Below are positions 1 to 7,094 of a stretch of 7,443 bases of DNA, in pieces. The DNA comes from an uncultured Prevotella sp. GTDB taxonomy: Bacteria > Bacteroidota > Bacteroidia > Bacteroidales > Bacteroidaceae. Under the pieces are notes generated by a model, which did not search any database, was not told where the DNA came from, and was given only the letters and a program-made list of their open reading frames with translations. Within the stretch, counting starts at the first letter, position 1; each line of letters begins with the position of its first letter. Where the stretch lies: the NCBI GenBank assembly GCA_934230685.1, contig CAKQFF010000095.1, forward strand, positions 1-7,443, given 5' to 3'. A program made the translations under genes and the position numbers.

Positions 1-5
1 TATGT

Positions 6-38
6 ATTGACAAATATAATACGTTGTATTGTAATTTG
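6..38 (+). promoter_or_regulatory. Putative Bacteroidetes-type promoter at left edge
   Basis: ATTGACA at 6-12 supplies a -33-like TTG. TAATTTGC at 32-39 resembles the Bacteroidetes -7 element TAnnTTTG, with one base missing between TA and TTTG. The spacing between the two elements fits such a promoter, with transcription starting near 44-46. No intact gene follows, only the scrap of a helix-turn-helix gene, so this is probably a leftover control region. Seen: the motifs. Inferred: activity. Confidence 0.4.
15..33. repeat. Palindrome (possible operator) inside the left promoter
   Basis: AATAC at 18-22 and GTATT at 26-30 form a perfect inverted repeat around GTT. A T-G wobble and two further pairs extend it to 15-33. 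It lies between the -33-like and -7-like elements, where a repressor would block RNA polymerase. Autoregulated toxin-antitoxin or XRE-type genes often have such operators, but no regulator gene is left here, so the identity of the binding protein is unknown. Confidence 0.4.
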
Positions 39-82
39 CAAACAATATGCCGAATTAAGTCGAAGTTCGGGGTGGTTTCTAA

Positions 83-325
83 TTAACCCTACATGTTCAA
101 CCTGACTCAATAAATGGCCCAATAAAATTGACCGAAAGACAGGAGCTGATTTTGCAAATGTTTGCTGAGGACAAAAGTCTGAGTAGAGAAAGGATATGCG
201 AAAAGACGGGATTATCAGATGGTACAATCAAACGCGAGATTGCATTCCTAAAAAAGTCATGATATCTGGAACGTGTCGGGAGCCTTAAATACTTTCTTTT
301 TAGACTACAGAAAATCTATGCGTAA
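83..325 (+). pseudogene. C-terminal winged-helix remnant of an AlbA_2/Fic-type regulator
   Basis: The frame open from 83 has no proper start codon and encodes a helix-turn-helix segment: LTERQELILQMF, then LSRERICEKTGLSDGTIKREIAFLKKS. This matches the typical C-terminal winged helix of Bacteroidales AlbA_2 (divergent AAA-4, Schlafen-like) and Fic-type putative DNA-binding proteins. The frame stops at TGA 260-262 but continues in the same frame as YLERVGSLK to TAA 323-325. Family members usually have Gly-Tyr/Leu-Leu-x-Arg-x-Gly-Ser at that point, so the TGA most likely replaced a GGA glycine codon. The ATP-binding or Fic body that should precede it is absent from the window. It is therefore a truncated, nonsense-mutated relic. 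The HTH similarity is seen directly; the family assignment is from memory of the pattern. Confidence 0.65.
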
Positions 326-337
326 TACACAGGGTTT

Positions 338-387
338 TCCCTCTGACCCGAAATAGGCGGATTCTTTCGTCAGAGAGGGATTTTTTT
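338..387 (+). terminator. Rho-independent terminator
   Basis: TCCCT-CTGAC at 338-347 pairs with GTCAG-AGGGA at 369-380, leaving a two-base AG bulge at 374-375. Inside the loop, CCG at 348-350 can pair with CGG at 358-360. The outer stem is followed at once by seven T residues (381-387). It sits 12 nt after the relic reading frame ends and 75 nt before the phosphatase gene. It would end transcription from the left and separate the relic from the gene series that follows. Confidence 0.8.
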
Positions 388-395
388 CTTCCCGT

Positions 396-443
396 CAAGT
401 AAATTCCCGTAAGGAATATGATGACTTGCTGTATATATGGTTG
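396..443 (+). promoter_or_regulatory. Intergenic leader with hairpin and weak promoter candidate
   Basis: This interval lies between the terminator and the phosphatase start and should hold the promoter of the downstream series. ATTCC (403-407) pairs with GGAAT (413-417) around CGTAA, and CAAGT (396-400) can pair with ACTTG (424-428) around that, giving a two-tier stem with internal loops. TATGGTTG at 436-443 is one base from the Bacteroidetes -7 pattern TAnnTTTG, but no TTTG is seen at the right distance upstream. The promoter call is therefore weak. No riboswitch class is recognised. Confidence 0.25.
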
Positions 444-462
444 AACCCCAGAATATGTTTAT

Positions 463-1203
463 ATGATTATTGATAGTGAATTATCAAATCTGGTTATAGT
501 GCCGGACGTGCACGGACGAAGGTTTTGGCGGGATGCCGTTGGTGGGCGAGAGGGAGATAAGATTATCTTCCTTGGAGACTACGTGGATCCGTATGGATGG
601 GAGAGAATCTCTCCCGGCGATGCGTATGAAGAGCTGTTGGACATCATCGCATTCAAGAAGGAACATAACGACGTCGTACTGCTGTTGGGCAATCATGACC
701 TTGGCTATCTTGATCCAGCAATATGCTCTTGCCGCAGGGATTATTGCCGTGCCGGGATACTGCGGGAACTGTTCGAGGCGGAACTGGATTTGTTCGATAT
801 AGTCCATGTCGAAGAAAAAGGAGGCAGGAAGTTTTTGTTTACCCATGCCGGAATTGCAGAAGACTGGGTCAGACTTCACGCGGACATTGCCGGTAGTCTG
901 GATGAATTCATGCCCGAGCGTCTGAATGGACTGCTTCACGGGAACCTGTCCGAACGCGGAGCTTTGTTCCGGTCACTTGCAGAAGTGTCCTGGTTCCGGG
1001 GAGGTCCTGATGAAGTCGGCAGTCCGGTCTGGGCAGATGTCAATGAGTATCTGGTGGGGGAATGTCTTGTGGAAGGATATACTCACATCTTCGGTCATAC
1101 GTTGCACGACGGCGGACCAGTCAGTGTGAGCGACAGCGGTTTCTGCCTGGACTGCGCACGTGCTTTCACTTTGAATCAGGACAATGAGTTGGAAATGCTA
1201 TAA
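463..1203 (+). CDS. PPP-type metallophosphoesterase (protein phosphatase-like)
   Basis: A 246-residue cytoplasmic protein with the calcineurin-like phosphoesterase fold. All dinuclear-metal motifs are visible in order: PDVHG (14-18, D15/H17), GDYVDPYG (38-45, D39/D42), GNHD (76-79), THAG (127-130, H128), VWAD (189-192) and GHT (211-213, H212). The order and the W-A-D and GHT motifs fit the PPP group, which includes phage-lambda-type protein phosphatase and bacterial PrpA/PrpB. GNHD replaces the usual GNHE. Activity on phosphoserine/threonine, or on a dinucleotide such as Ap4A, is therefore plausible, but the substrate cannot be read from sequence. C88, C90 and C95 (CSCRRDYC) form a cysteine cluster after GNHD, and C228/C231 flank the position of the conserved C-terminal Asp. 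There is no signal peptide or membrane segment. ATG 463 is chosen because the ATG at 455 is out of frame and closes at once. It heads the gene series; the next gene starts 14 nt after its stop. Confidence 0.9.
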   Translation: MIIDSELSNLVIVPDVHGRRFWRDAVGGREGDKIIFLGDYVDPYGWERISPGDAYEELLDIIAFKKEHNDVVLLLGNHDLGYLDPAICSCRRDYCRAGILRELFEAELDLFDIVHVEEKGGRKFLFTHAGIAEDWVRLHADIAGSLDEFMPERLNGLLHGNLSERGALFRSLAEVSWFRGGPDEVGSPVWADVNEYLVGECLVEGYTHIFGHTLHDGGPVSVSDSGFCLDCARAFTLNQDNELEML

Positions 1204-1217
1204 TATTATGAATCAAT

Positions 1218-1682
1218 ATGTCTGAGACAGATGAGATATTCGGCTCTGCGGAACCGATGGAAAGCGAAATATTGTCCGACAATCTGCAGTTCATTGTCGG
1301 ACACAGGGAGTCTATATACGGTCATCGTGAGCTGTTCTTTTCGCCGGCGCCGGTTTCGGTATATGGCATAAAGGGGCCGATAGCCGTCGGCACCCTGTTG
1401 AAGTTATGGGAGCAAGGTAACGGATGGCTATGTGTCAAGTGTGATGAGTGCGGGGAAGATGCCTGCATATATTCATTTGCAGGAAATCCGATGACCGGGA
1501 CGACGTCCGTCAGTTATCAATGCTGCCATTGCGGGGCAGGCCGGCAACATGTGAGGACCGGCAACTTTATAGATAGGGCAAGAGCGCTGGCGGCAGCAGT
1601 TGACCAATATCAACATGGTCAGGATGATGTGGAAGGAATTCCATTTGAGAAACTGATCACCCTGCTGCAGAAAATGAAATGA
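1218..1682 (+). CDS. Small zinc-ribbon protein of unknown function
   Basis: A 154-residue protein; family not recognised. A cysteine-rich core spans residues 72-105: C72-x2-C75-x2-C78, C83, then CCHC at 102-105. This gives two CxxC knuckles (75/78 and 102/105) separated by a short beta-rich stretch, as expected for a structural zinc ribbon. The first 55 residues are acidic then hydrophobic (FFSPAPVSVYGIKG). The C-terminus (residues 116-154) looks helical. There is no signal peptide or transmembrane helix, so it is likely cytoplasmic. Zinc ribbons of this type often bind nucleic acid or a protein partner, but neither role is proven here. ATG 1218 is the first in-frame start; an ATG at 1208 belongs to a six-codon dead end. 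It follows the phosphatase by 14 nt, and its stop overlaps the next possible start (ATGA, 1679-1682), which fits one transcript. Confidence 0.8.
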   Translation: MSETDEIFGSAEPMESEILSDNLQFIVGHRESIYGHRELFFSPAPVSVYGIKGPIAVGTLLKLWEQGNGWLCVKCDECGEDACIYSFAGNPMTGTTSVSYQCCHCGAGRQHVRTGNFIDRARALAAAVDQYQHGQDDVEGIPFEKLITLLQKMK

Positions 1683-1870
1683 TCATCGGGCACCATAGGC
1701 CTGACATAAACGAAAAACGTGAAATTCTTAAATTTCTGATTGTTTGGTGTAAGAATCACGCGTCCGAATTGTATAGTATAACGGATACGAGTGGTTCGGA
1801 AAATACAAAAGAAATAATACTGAGATATGATCGGTGCGATAATCGGAGACATCGTGGGCTCTCCTTATGA
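1679..1870 (+). CDS. Possible 63-residue ORF coupled to the zinc-ribbon gene
   Basis: Starts on the ATGA that ends the zinc-ribbon gene, a common translational-coupling arrangement, and fills most of the 144-nt space before the ADP-ribosylglycohydrolase. The first ~50 residues look protein-like: a charged N-terminus, then a segment with EILKFLIVWCKNHASELY. The last ~14 residues (RCDNRRHRGLSL) are read from the start of the hydrolase gene in another frame and look like an overlap product. It may be a real small protein, the stump of a longer lost gene, or simply an open frame in a spacer. No family is recognised. An alternative use of this spacer is an internal promoter (TTTG at 1743-1746 with TATAGTATA at 1772-1780), but the spacing is poor. 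Confidence 0.35.
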   Translation: MIIGHHRPDINEKREILKFLIVWCKNHASELYSITDTSGSENTKEIILRYDRCDNRRHRGLSL

Positions 1871-2675
1871 GTTCCACAACATCAAGCGGAAGGATTTCCC
1901 GCTCTTTCAGACATCCAGCCATTTCACGGATGACACGATGATGACTTTGGCCAATGCCAAGTGGCTGACGGAGGACCATACGCATTCTCCGGCCGGGCTT
2001 GTGAAACTTATGCGCGAGATTGGCCGTTCTGATCCCTACATCGGTTATGGCCCCACGTTCATCGAGTGGCTCTATGTGCCTGACGAGTTGGCGGTACCAT
2101 ACAACAGCTGGGGAAATGGCGCGGGAATGCGTGTGAGCCCGGTGGGATTGTTCGCTCATTCAATGGAGGAATGCCTTTATCTTGCAAAGATAAGTGCGGA
2201 GGTAACCCATAACCATCCTGAAGGCATAAAAGGAGCCCAGGCCATAGCCTCAAGCGTATTCATTGTTCGGGAGTCCGGCGACGCATTTTCTGAAGATACC
2301 AAGTCGCGAGTCAAGACATTCGTGGAAGAGAAATTCGGATATGGTCTTGATTTCACCATTGACGAGATTCGTCCAGGATATGGTTTTGACGTTTCATGTC
2401 AGGGCAGTTGTCCGCAGGCTATCCGGGCATACTTGGAAGGAAAGGACTTTGAAGATGCCGTCCGGCTGGCGGTTTCCATCGGCGGAGATTCTGACACAAT
2501 CGCCTGTATGGCTGGAGCAATCGCCGGAGCTGCAGGACAGATTCCAGAAGACATCTCCCGCAAGGCGTATGATATTCTCTCCCCGGACCTTCAGATGATT
2601 CTGGACAAGTTTGAGCATTCAATCAAAATACAGGAAGTGAAGACCAATAAAAATGAAGCGGAACATGGATCTTGA
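1827..2675 (+). CDS. ADP-ribosylglycohydrolase (DraG/ARH family)
   Basis: A 282-residue soluble enzyme, normal length for the family, predicted to remove ADP-ribose from a modified protein or nucleic-acid target, or to cleave a related ADP-ribose conjugate. The start MIGAIIGDIVGSPYEF is the standard family N-terminus, so ATG 1827 is firm. Further motifs in order: FTDDT (33-37; metal-binding T34/D35/D36), GNGAGMR (96-102), THNHPEG (127-133), SCQGSCPQAI (190-199) and IGGDSDT (218-224; D221 and D223 complete the two-magnesium site), followed by the glycine/alanine helix AGAIAGAAG. All expected metal ligands are present, so it should be active. The tail after residue 265 is charged and probably flexible. 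The next gene overlaps its 3' end by 23 nt. The target cannot be inferred. The family includes regulators such as DraG, and immunity proteins and erasers found beside toxins or conflict systems. Confidence 0.95.
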   Translation: MIGAIIGDIVGSPYEFHNIKRKDFPLFQTSSHFTDDTMMTLANAKWLTEDHTHSPAGLVKLMREIGRSDPYIGYGPTFIEWLYVPDELAVPYNSWGNGAGMRVSPVGLFAHSMEECLYLAKISAEVTHNHPEGIKGAQAIASSVFIVRESGDAFSEDTKSRVKTFVEEKFGYGLDFTIDEIRPGYGFDVSCQGSCPQAIRAYLEGKDFEDAVRLAVSIGGDSDTIACMAGAIAGAAGQIPEDISRKAYDILSPDLQMILDKFEHSIKIQEVKTNKNEAEHGS

Positions 2676-2976
2676 CCAATGTTATGAAGAATTCGAACGA
2701 TGTGTCATATCGCTGTTTGAAATAACGGAAGACATTGATTATCTGGGCAATCATCCTGACAGGCGAATCGCAACCGCAATGGAGGTGGTCATCCAAATCA
2801 GCAACATTTACGAAGATGGTTGTCATAAGATAAGCCGGGAAATGTACGGCTCGTTGGATACGGCTGTCACGATTCTCGGACAAGCCAGAACACTGGACAA
2901 AAAGGTCAATTCCTTCTATGAGAAGGGGTGTGCCTATTTGAGAATATACAGGCCGGGAATATTTACAGGGATATAA
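2653..2976 (+). CDS. Small helical protein of unknown function
   Basis: A 107-residue protein overlapping the end of the ADP-ribosylglycohydrolase gene by 23 nt from ATG 2653, or by 11 nt if ATG 2665 (Met5) is used. No family is recognised. The sequence reads as nearly all alpha-helical: an acidic first helix (DQCYEEFERCVISLFEITEDI), a short turn (LGNHPDRR), then helices around residues 38-58 and 66-90, ending in a basic/aromatic segment (YLRIYRPGIF). The pattern is like a four-helix bundle, as in HEPN, MazG or four-helix S23-like proteins. The HEPN RNase motif RxxxxH (often R-x4-6-H) is not present. Cysteines at 10, 17, 57 and 93 do not form a metal motif. It lacks a signal peptide or membrane span. 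The SNF2 gene starts 41 nt downstream. A small adaptor for a neighbour is plausible but is inference only. Confidence 0.75.
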   Translation: MKRNMDLDQCYEEFERCVISLFEITEDIDYLGNHPDRRIATAMEVVIQISNIYEDGCHKISREMYGSLDTAVTILGQARTLDKKVNSFYEKGCAYLRIYRPGIFTGI

Positions 2977-3017
2977 GGTGCCGGATTATGGCATTCTGTT
3001 GAGCTATATTTGACGCG

Positions 3018-6000
3018 ATGAACAAGAAGACAGTAAATGGAAATACAGGATATGCTGCTTTGCCGGGATTGGAGACGGAGCAGGTGAAACTGCTCTGTCT
3101 GGTGGCATATCTTGGAGACATTCCCGGGGACTATGTCCTGAAGCAGCTGTACGGAAGGAACTGTTCCAAAGCTAAGACTGATCTTGTCATATTGGAGCAT
3201 TCCCAGTACGTACAGGATGGGAGAGTGTCTCCTCGGGTGTTTTTCAATGTGGTGGCTGTCGCGCTGGATAATTTCGACATTCCCCGTTGGGTGGAGAAGA
3301 CTTGCCAGTTCCGCACGGACACGGCATCATGGCTGTGGGAATTGGGAACTGCTCTTCATGGACAGGATGCCGCGGCTCTCCGCAGATTCTCCAGACCGTC
3401 TTTCCTGAGGGCGGACCTTGGAGAATACCTTGGAGAGAGACTCCTTGATGCGGAAAATTACGGAAGCCTTTTTAGGCTGCTGACTGAGAAGGAAGTCCTG
3501 CAGTCCATACGACGGATGCTCCGAGTGCGCTTTGCTGAGGGGACATTGACAGAAGAAATCTGGAACAGGCTCGCAAGTTATGCAGACAGTTCCATGCATA
3601 TAACGGACGAGGTGTATGACATGGTGTCGGCCTATCATCTGTTTCAGTTCGGAAACTGGCCGGAAGCCAGGAAATGCTATTATCCGACGATGTGGTCTCA
3701 AGGGGCGGATGCCATCAAGGCGCTTTATGAAGGACGTACGGATGATGCGTATGGCCTGTTCCAGGAATCCCTCCGGCTGCATGGCATGACGGCCGAATGT
3801 AAAGGGATGTTCTCTGATCCGTTGTTGGGCTGGTTCTACGGTATCACGCTCTATCTTTGTACCGTGCGGCCTTCCTTTGCCGGCAGTCGCAGGATAAAGG
3901 AATCGGTGGATCTGATGAGGAGCCACCGTCATTACCTCTACTCTCCCATCATGGCACCGGTGCGGATCCTGTTTACCTACATCTCTAATGAGGAAGAGGT
4001 GTGCGCAAATCACGTGGAAGGAGAAGTGGCAAAACTGCTGGCCCAGCGCAGTACCGTCGAGACCAAGGCATTCTGCTGCGTTCTCCTTAACTTCTTCAAG
4101 TGCATTGACTTTGGCGGCATCAAGGACAAGTACAGTCTGTCGGTACCTCCGTCGGCCGCGATACTGCAGAATGAACTGGTACCTTATCTGCCGATGTCTG
4201 CCGACAGGAAGGCCCTGCTAGAGCAATTTTTTGGCGGCTCCGGCATGACTGGAAGAATATACCGGAGAGATAAATGGGAGATAATATTCTCCGATATCAG
4301 GGAAAAAGCCGCAGAGAAAAAGAACCGTGCTGCTAAGAGGATCGTCTATTTCCTGGAAGGACTTCGCCTGAAAGCAATCATTGGTCAAAATAAGCGGCCT
4401 GACGGCAGCTGGGATGGTGGAACGCTTTATCAGAGAAGCACTTTCATTGACCTGAAATATGAGGAGATGACTCCTACGGACATCAAGGTTGCAGCGGCGC
4501 TTCGGAAACTCGACGAAAGACGCATTGGCAATAAGCCTGAGGTGCCGGAGATTCTTCCGTTGCTTCTCGGCAGCGACAGGGTGTTCGTCGGGGAGTATTA
4601 CAATCAGAACTTCACTCCGGCCACTGTGGAAGTGGAATCCCCTTGGCTGTCATTCCGTGCGGAGGGCATGGAAATCAGAATCGGATCTAATGTCTCCCTT
4701 CCGCAATCCGCAGGTGCATCCGTTCCGGAATCATTGGTGACCATTGATGAAGATGGTGTCTATCATGTCATTGTCATGAGCCCGGAACAGAGGGCAGTCA
4801 TAGACAGGATGCTCAAGATGGGGTCGATTCCCTCGTCGGCACTTGCAGGGCTGCGACAGACGCTTGAGAAACTGGACGGGATTGTAGAACTGCATACTGA
4901 TCTTGCGGATCTCGGCAGGATAGAGGAGAAGGACGGCTCGCCGGTTCTGGCTGTCCGCGTCCGGCCTGTGGAAGATGATTATGAGATGACTGTCCAGGCG
5001 GTGCCGATTGTGGAAGGACTGTCCAGGTTTTCACCGGGTGAAGGAGGGGAGAACGTATATGATACATTGGAAGGTCACACGGTGGCCGTCAGGAGAGACC
5101 TTTTCAGTGAGTATGAGAACTATGACGTTCTTCGTAAATTCTTCGAGGTGGAGCTTGGCATCCCTTATGAGGACTACCAGACGGCCAGATTCTCTGCTCC
5201 GGAACACTTGCTTGCGCTGATGTCATTTGTCCATGACAATCCGCAGTCATACTTCATGGAATGGCCGGAAGGAGAGATTCTGAAATTTTCGGAAATATCG
5301 GAATCGAAGGACGTGGACATTTCCGTGTCCACCAACATGAACTGGTTCGAGGTTGAAGGGAGCGTCAAGGTGTCCGGCAACAAAAGGACTCTGGAGGAGA
5401 TTCTTGCAATGTGGAAGGACTCTGATATAGAGGGATACATCAAAGTGGGGGAGAAGGAATATGCCAAGATGTCCAAGACTCTACAGAAGCATCTCGCTGA
5501 GATTTCGGAGCTCGGCAAGACTGACAGGAAAGGACGCATCAGTGTCCCTGCTATTCAGGTAGGTGCCCTGGCAAAGGTGCTGGGCGAAGACGGAGGTCTG
5601 CATGCGGAGATGGATGAAGGATTCAAGGACCTGCTCGCACGTATGGAGTCGGCTTACGAGTCCTCGCCGGTGCTTCCTGAAGGGTTCGGCGCGACATTGC
5701 GCGATTACCAGATGCAGGGTTACCAGTGGATGGTGCGTCTTGACAGCTGGGGCGCCGGTGCCTGTCTTGCTGATGACATGGGTCTTGGGAAAACCGTACA
5801 GGCATTGGCATTCCTGCTTCATAAAAAAGAGACGGGACCATCTCTTGTGGTTGCGCCCACATCCATTGTGCCCAACTGGGCTGCCGAAGCCGAGCGCTTC
5901 GCACCGTCGCTGAAGGTTACGGTCCTGAATGAGGTCCAGGACAGAAAAGCTGCGATAGAGAGTGCTGTGGCTGGGGATCTGTTCCTGGTTAGTTATGGCG

Positions 6001-7094
6001 TAATGGTGACATCCATCGATTTGCTCAAGTCTGTCGGCTGGAACGTGGTGTGCCTTGACGAGGCCCATCAGATAAAGAACCGAACGACGCGGATGTCACA
6101 GGCTGCGATGTCTCTCCAGGCCGGAAGCAGGCTGATTCTTACGGGAACGCCGGTGCAGAATCATATGGGAGAACTCTGGAACCTGATGCAGTTCATCAAT
6201 CCGGGGCTTTTAGGATCTTGGGCCACTTTCCGGGACAAATACATCAACGGGCCTGAAATGGATAATTACAAGAGGGAACTGCTCAAAGGTCTTACCCAGC
6301 CGTTCATTCTCCGTCGGACCAAGGAACAGGTGCTGGGAGATCTTCCGGACAAGGTGAGCTATCTGCATCCGGTCCACCTGAGTGTCAATGAGATGGCTGT
6401 GTATGAGGAGGCTCGAAAGAGGCTTGAACTCAAGTACAAGAAGAGAAAAACCGCCAAGGAAAGGACACTTGCACGGGATATCAAGGTGGAGTTCTTTGCG
6501 GAGTTGACCCGTCTTCGCCTCATGGCCAATGCTATGGAGCTGGTGATTGCGGGATGGAAGGGAGGCTCTTCCAAGGTGGATGCCCTGAAAGACATCATGT
6601 CCACATTGATGGCGGGAGGAAACAACAATGTGATCATCTTTTCACAGTTCACTTCATTCCTGGACATCATCGGCAGGATGCTCACGAAGGAAGGGTACAA
6701 TTACCTCTATCTGGATGGCAGTACTCCGCTTCAGGAACGTAAGATGCTTGTAACGAAGTTCCAGTCCGGCGTCTGTCCGATCTTCCTTGTGAGCCTGAAG
6801 GCAGGAGGACTGGGACTGAATCTTACTGCGGCGAACTATGTCATCATCGCCGACCCGTGGTGGAATCCGTCCATAGAGAAGCAGGCCGAGGACAGGGCTC
6901 ACCGCCTGGGACAGGGACGTGCGGTAACGGTTATCAGGCTGGTGTCGCAGCATACCATTGAGGAGAAGATCCTGCGTCTGCATGAAACGAAGAAAGAGAT
7001 TTCGGATGCCATCCTGGCGGGAACTGACCGCAGTTCGAAGTTGACAATGGATGATGTCCTGGATATGGTTTCACCGATTAAAAATAAGATATGA
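3018..7094 (+). CDS. Large SNF2-family ATPase/helicase with long N-terminal region
   Basis: A 1358-residue cytoplasmic protein. The SNF2 motor is C-terminal: [12 protein letters not shown] (894-905), Walker A DDMGLGKT (919-926, K925), DEAH (1014-1017), TGTPVQN (1042-1048), helicase-C start VIIFSQF (1205-1211), LDGST (1232-1236), and [10 protein letters not shown] through [11 protein letters not shown] (Q1289, R1293, R1296). All catalytic residues are intact. Such motors translocate on double-stranded DNA and remodel bound proteins; strand unwinding is not expected. Residues around 530-880 look like the SNF2-associated region of bacterial HepA/SNF2 proteins, e.g. [11 protein letters not shown] (775-785) and a following leucine-rich segment. 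Residues ~21-70 read like a winged helix, and ~200-280 like TPR-type helical repeats ([21 protein letters not shown] from 232), which suggests an alpha-solenoid for partner binding. An in-frame stop at 3000-3002 makes ATG 3018 the first possible start. The RavA gene begins on its stop codon (ATGA 7091-7094), so the two proteins are probably made in step and act together. No frameshift is seen. Confidence 0.95.
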   Translation: MNKKTVNGNTGYAALPGLETEQVKLLCLVAYLGDIPGDYVLKQLYGRNCSKAKTDLVILEHSQYVQDGRVSPRVFFNVVAVALDNFDIPRWVEKTCQFRTDTASWLWELGTALHGQDAAALRRFSRPSFLRADLGEYLGERLLDAENYGSLFRLLTEKEVLQSIRRMLRVRFAEGTLTEEIWNRLASYADSSMHITDEVYDMVSAYHLFQFGNWPEARKCYYPTMWSQGADAIKALYEGRTDDAYGLFQESLRLHGMTAECKGMFSDPLLGWFYGITLYLCTVRPSFAGSRRIKESVDLMRSHRHYLYSPIMAPVRILFTYISNEEEVCANHVEGEVAKLLAQRSTVETKAFCCVLLNFFKCIDFGGIKDKYSLSVPPSAAILQNELVPYLPMSADRKALLEQFFGGSGMTGRIYRRDKWEIIFSDIREKAAEKKNRAAKRIVYFLEGLRLKAIIGQNKRPDGSWDGGTLYQRSTFIDLKYEEMTPTDIKVAAALRKLDERRIGNKPEVPEILPLLLGSDRVFVGEYYNQNFTPATVEVESPWLSFRAEGMEIRIGSNVSLPQSAGASVPESLVTIDEDGVYHVIVMSPEQRAVIDRMLKMGSIPSSALAGLRQTLEKLDGIVELHTDLADLGRIEEKDGSPVLAVRVRPVEDDYEMTVQAVPIVEGLSRFSPGEGGENVYDTLEGHTVAVRRDLFSEYENYDVLRKFFEVELGIPYEDYQTARFSAPEHLLALMSFVHDNPQSYFMEWPEGEILKFSEISESKDVDISVSTNMNWFEVEGSVKVSGNKRTLEEILAMWKDSDIEGYIKVGEKEYAKMSKTLQKHLAEISELGKTDRKGRISVPAIQVGALAKVLGEDGGLHAEMDEGFKDLLARMESAYESSPVLPEGFGATLRDYQMQGYQWMVRLDSWGAGACLADDMGLGKTVQALAFLLHKKETGPSLVVAPTSIVPNWAAEAERFAPSLKVTVLNEVQDRKAAIESAVAGDLFLVSYGVMVTSIDLLKSVGWNVVCLDEAHQIKNRTTRMSQAAMSLQAGSRLILTGTPVQNHMGELWNLMQFINPGLLGSWATFRDKYINGPEMDNYKRELLKGLTQPFILRRTKEQVLGDLPDKVSYLHPVHLSVNEMAVYEEARKRLELKYKKRKTAKERTLARDIKVEFFAELTRLRLMANAMELVIAGWKGGSSKVDALKDIMSTLMAGGNNNVIIFSQFTSFLDIIGRMLTKEGYNYLYLDGSTPLQERKMLVTKFQSGVCPIFLVSLKAGGLGLNLTAANYVIIADPWWNPSIEKQAEDRAHRLGQGRAVTVIRLVSQHTIEEKILRLHETKKEISDAILAGTDRSSKLTMDDVLDMVSPIKNKI

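Noticed and set aside
1..462. Search of the left margin for tRNA, CRISPR repeats, IS ends or an attachment site
   Set aside because: No cloverleaf, no repeated spacer pattern, no terminal inverted repeats and no target-site duplication could be seen.
484..939. Minus-strand open frame of 151 codons opposite the phosphatase
   Set aside because: The + strand frame contains all phosphoesterase motifs in order; the antisense product has none.
1743..1780. Possible internal promoter before the ADP-ribosylglycohydrolase (TTTG and TATAGTATA)
   Set aside because: The elements are about 25 nt apart and the second does not fit TAnnTTTG, so it is too weak to list as a feature.
683..2755. Shared 10-mer GGGCAATCAT in the phosphatase gene and in the small helical gene
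   Set aside because: The match stops after ten bases, and the LGNH encoded in both is a chance resemblance. The helical protein has none of the other phosphoesterase motifs.
3327..4013. Long open frame on the minus strand (228 codons) opposite the SNF2 gene
   Set aside because: It lies wholly inside the intact SNF2 gene, has a low-complexity, Pro/His/Arg-rich product with no recognisable motif, and fits a codon-bias shadow.
5481..6068. Minus-strand open frame of 195 codons opposite the SNF2 motor start
   Set aside because: It is antisense to highly conserved motor motifs, its product has no domain pattern, and it has no independent control signals.
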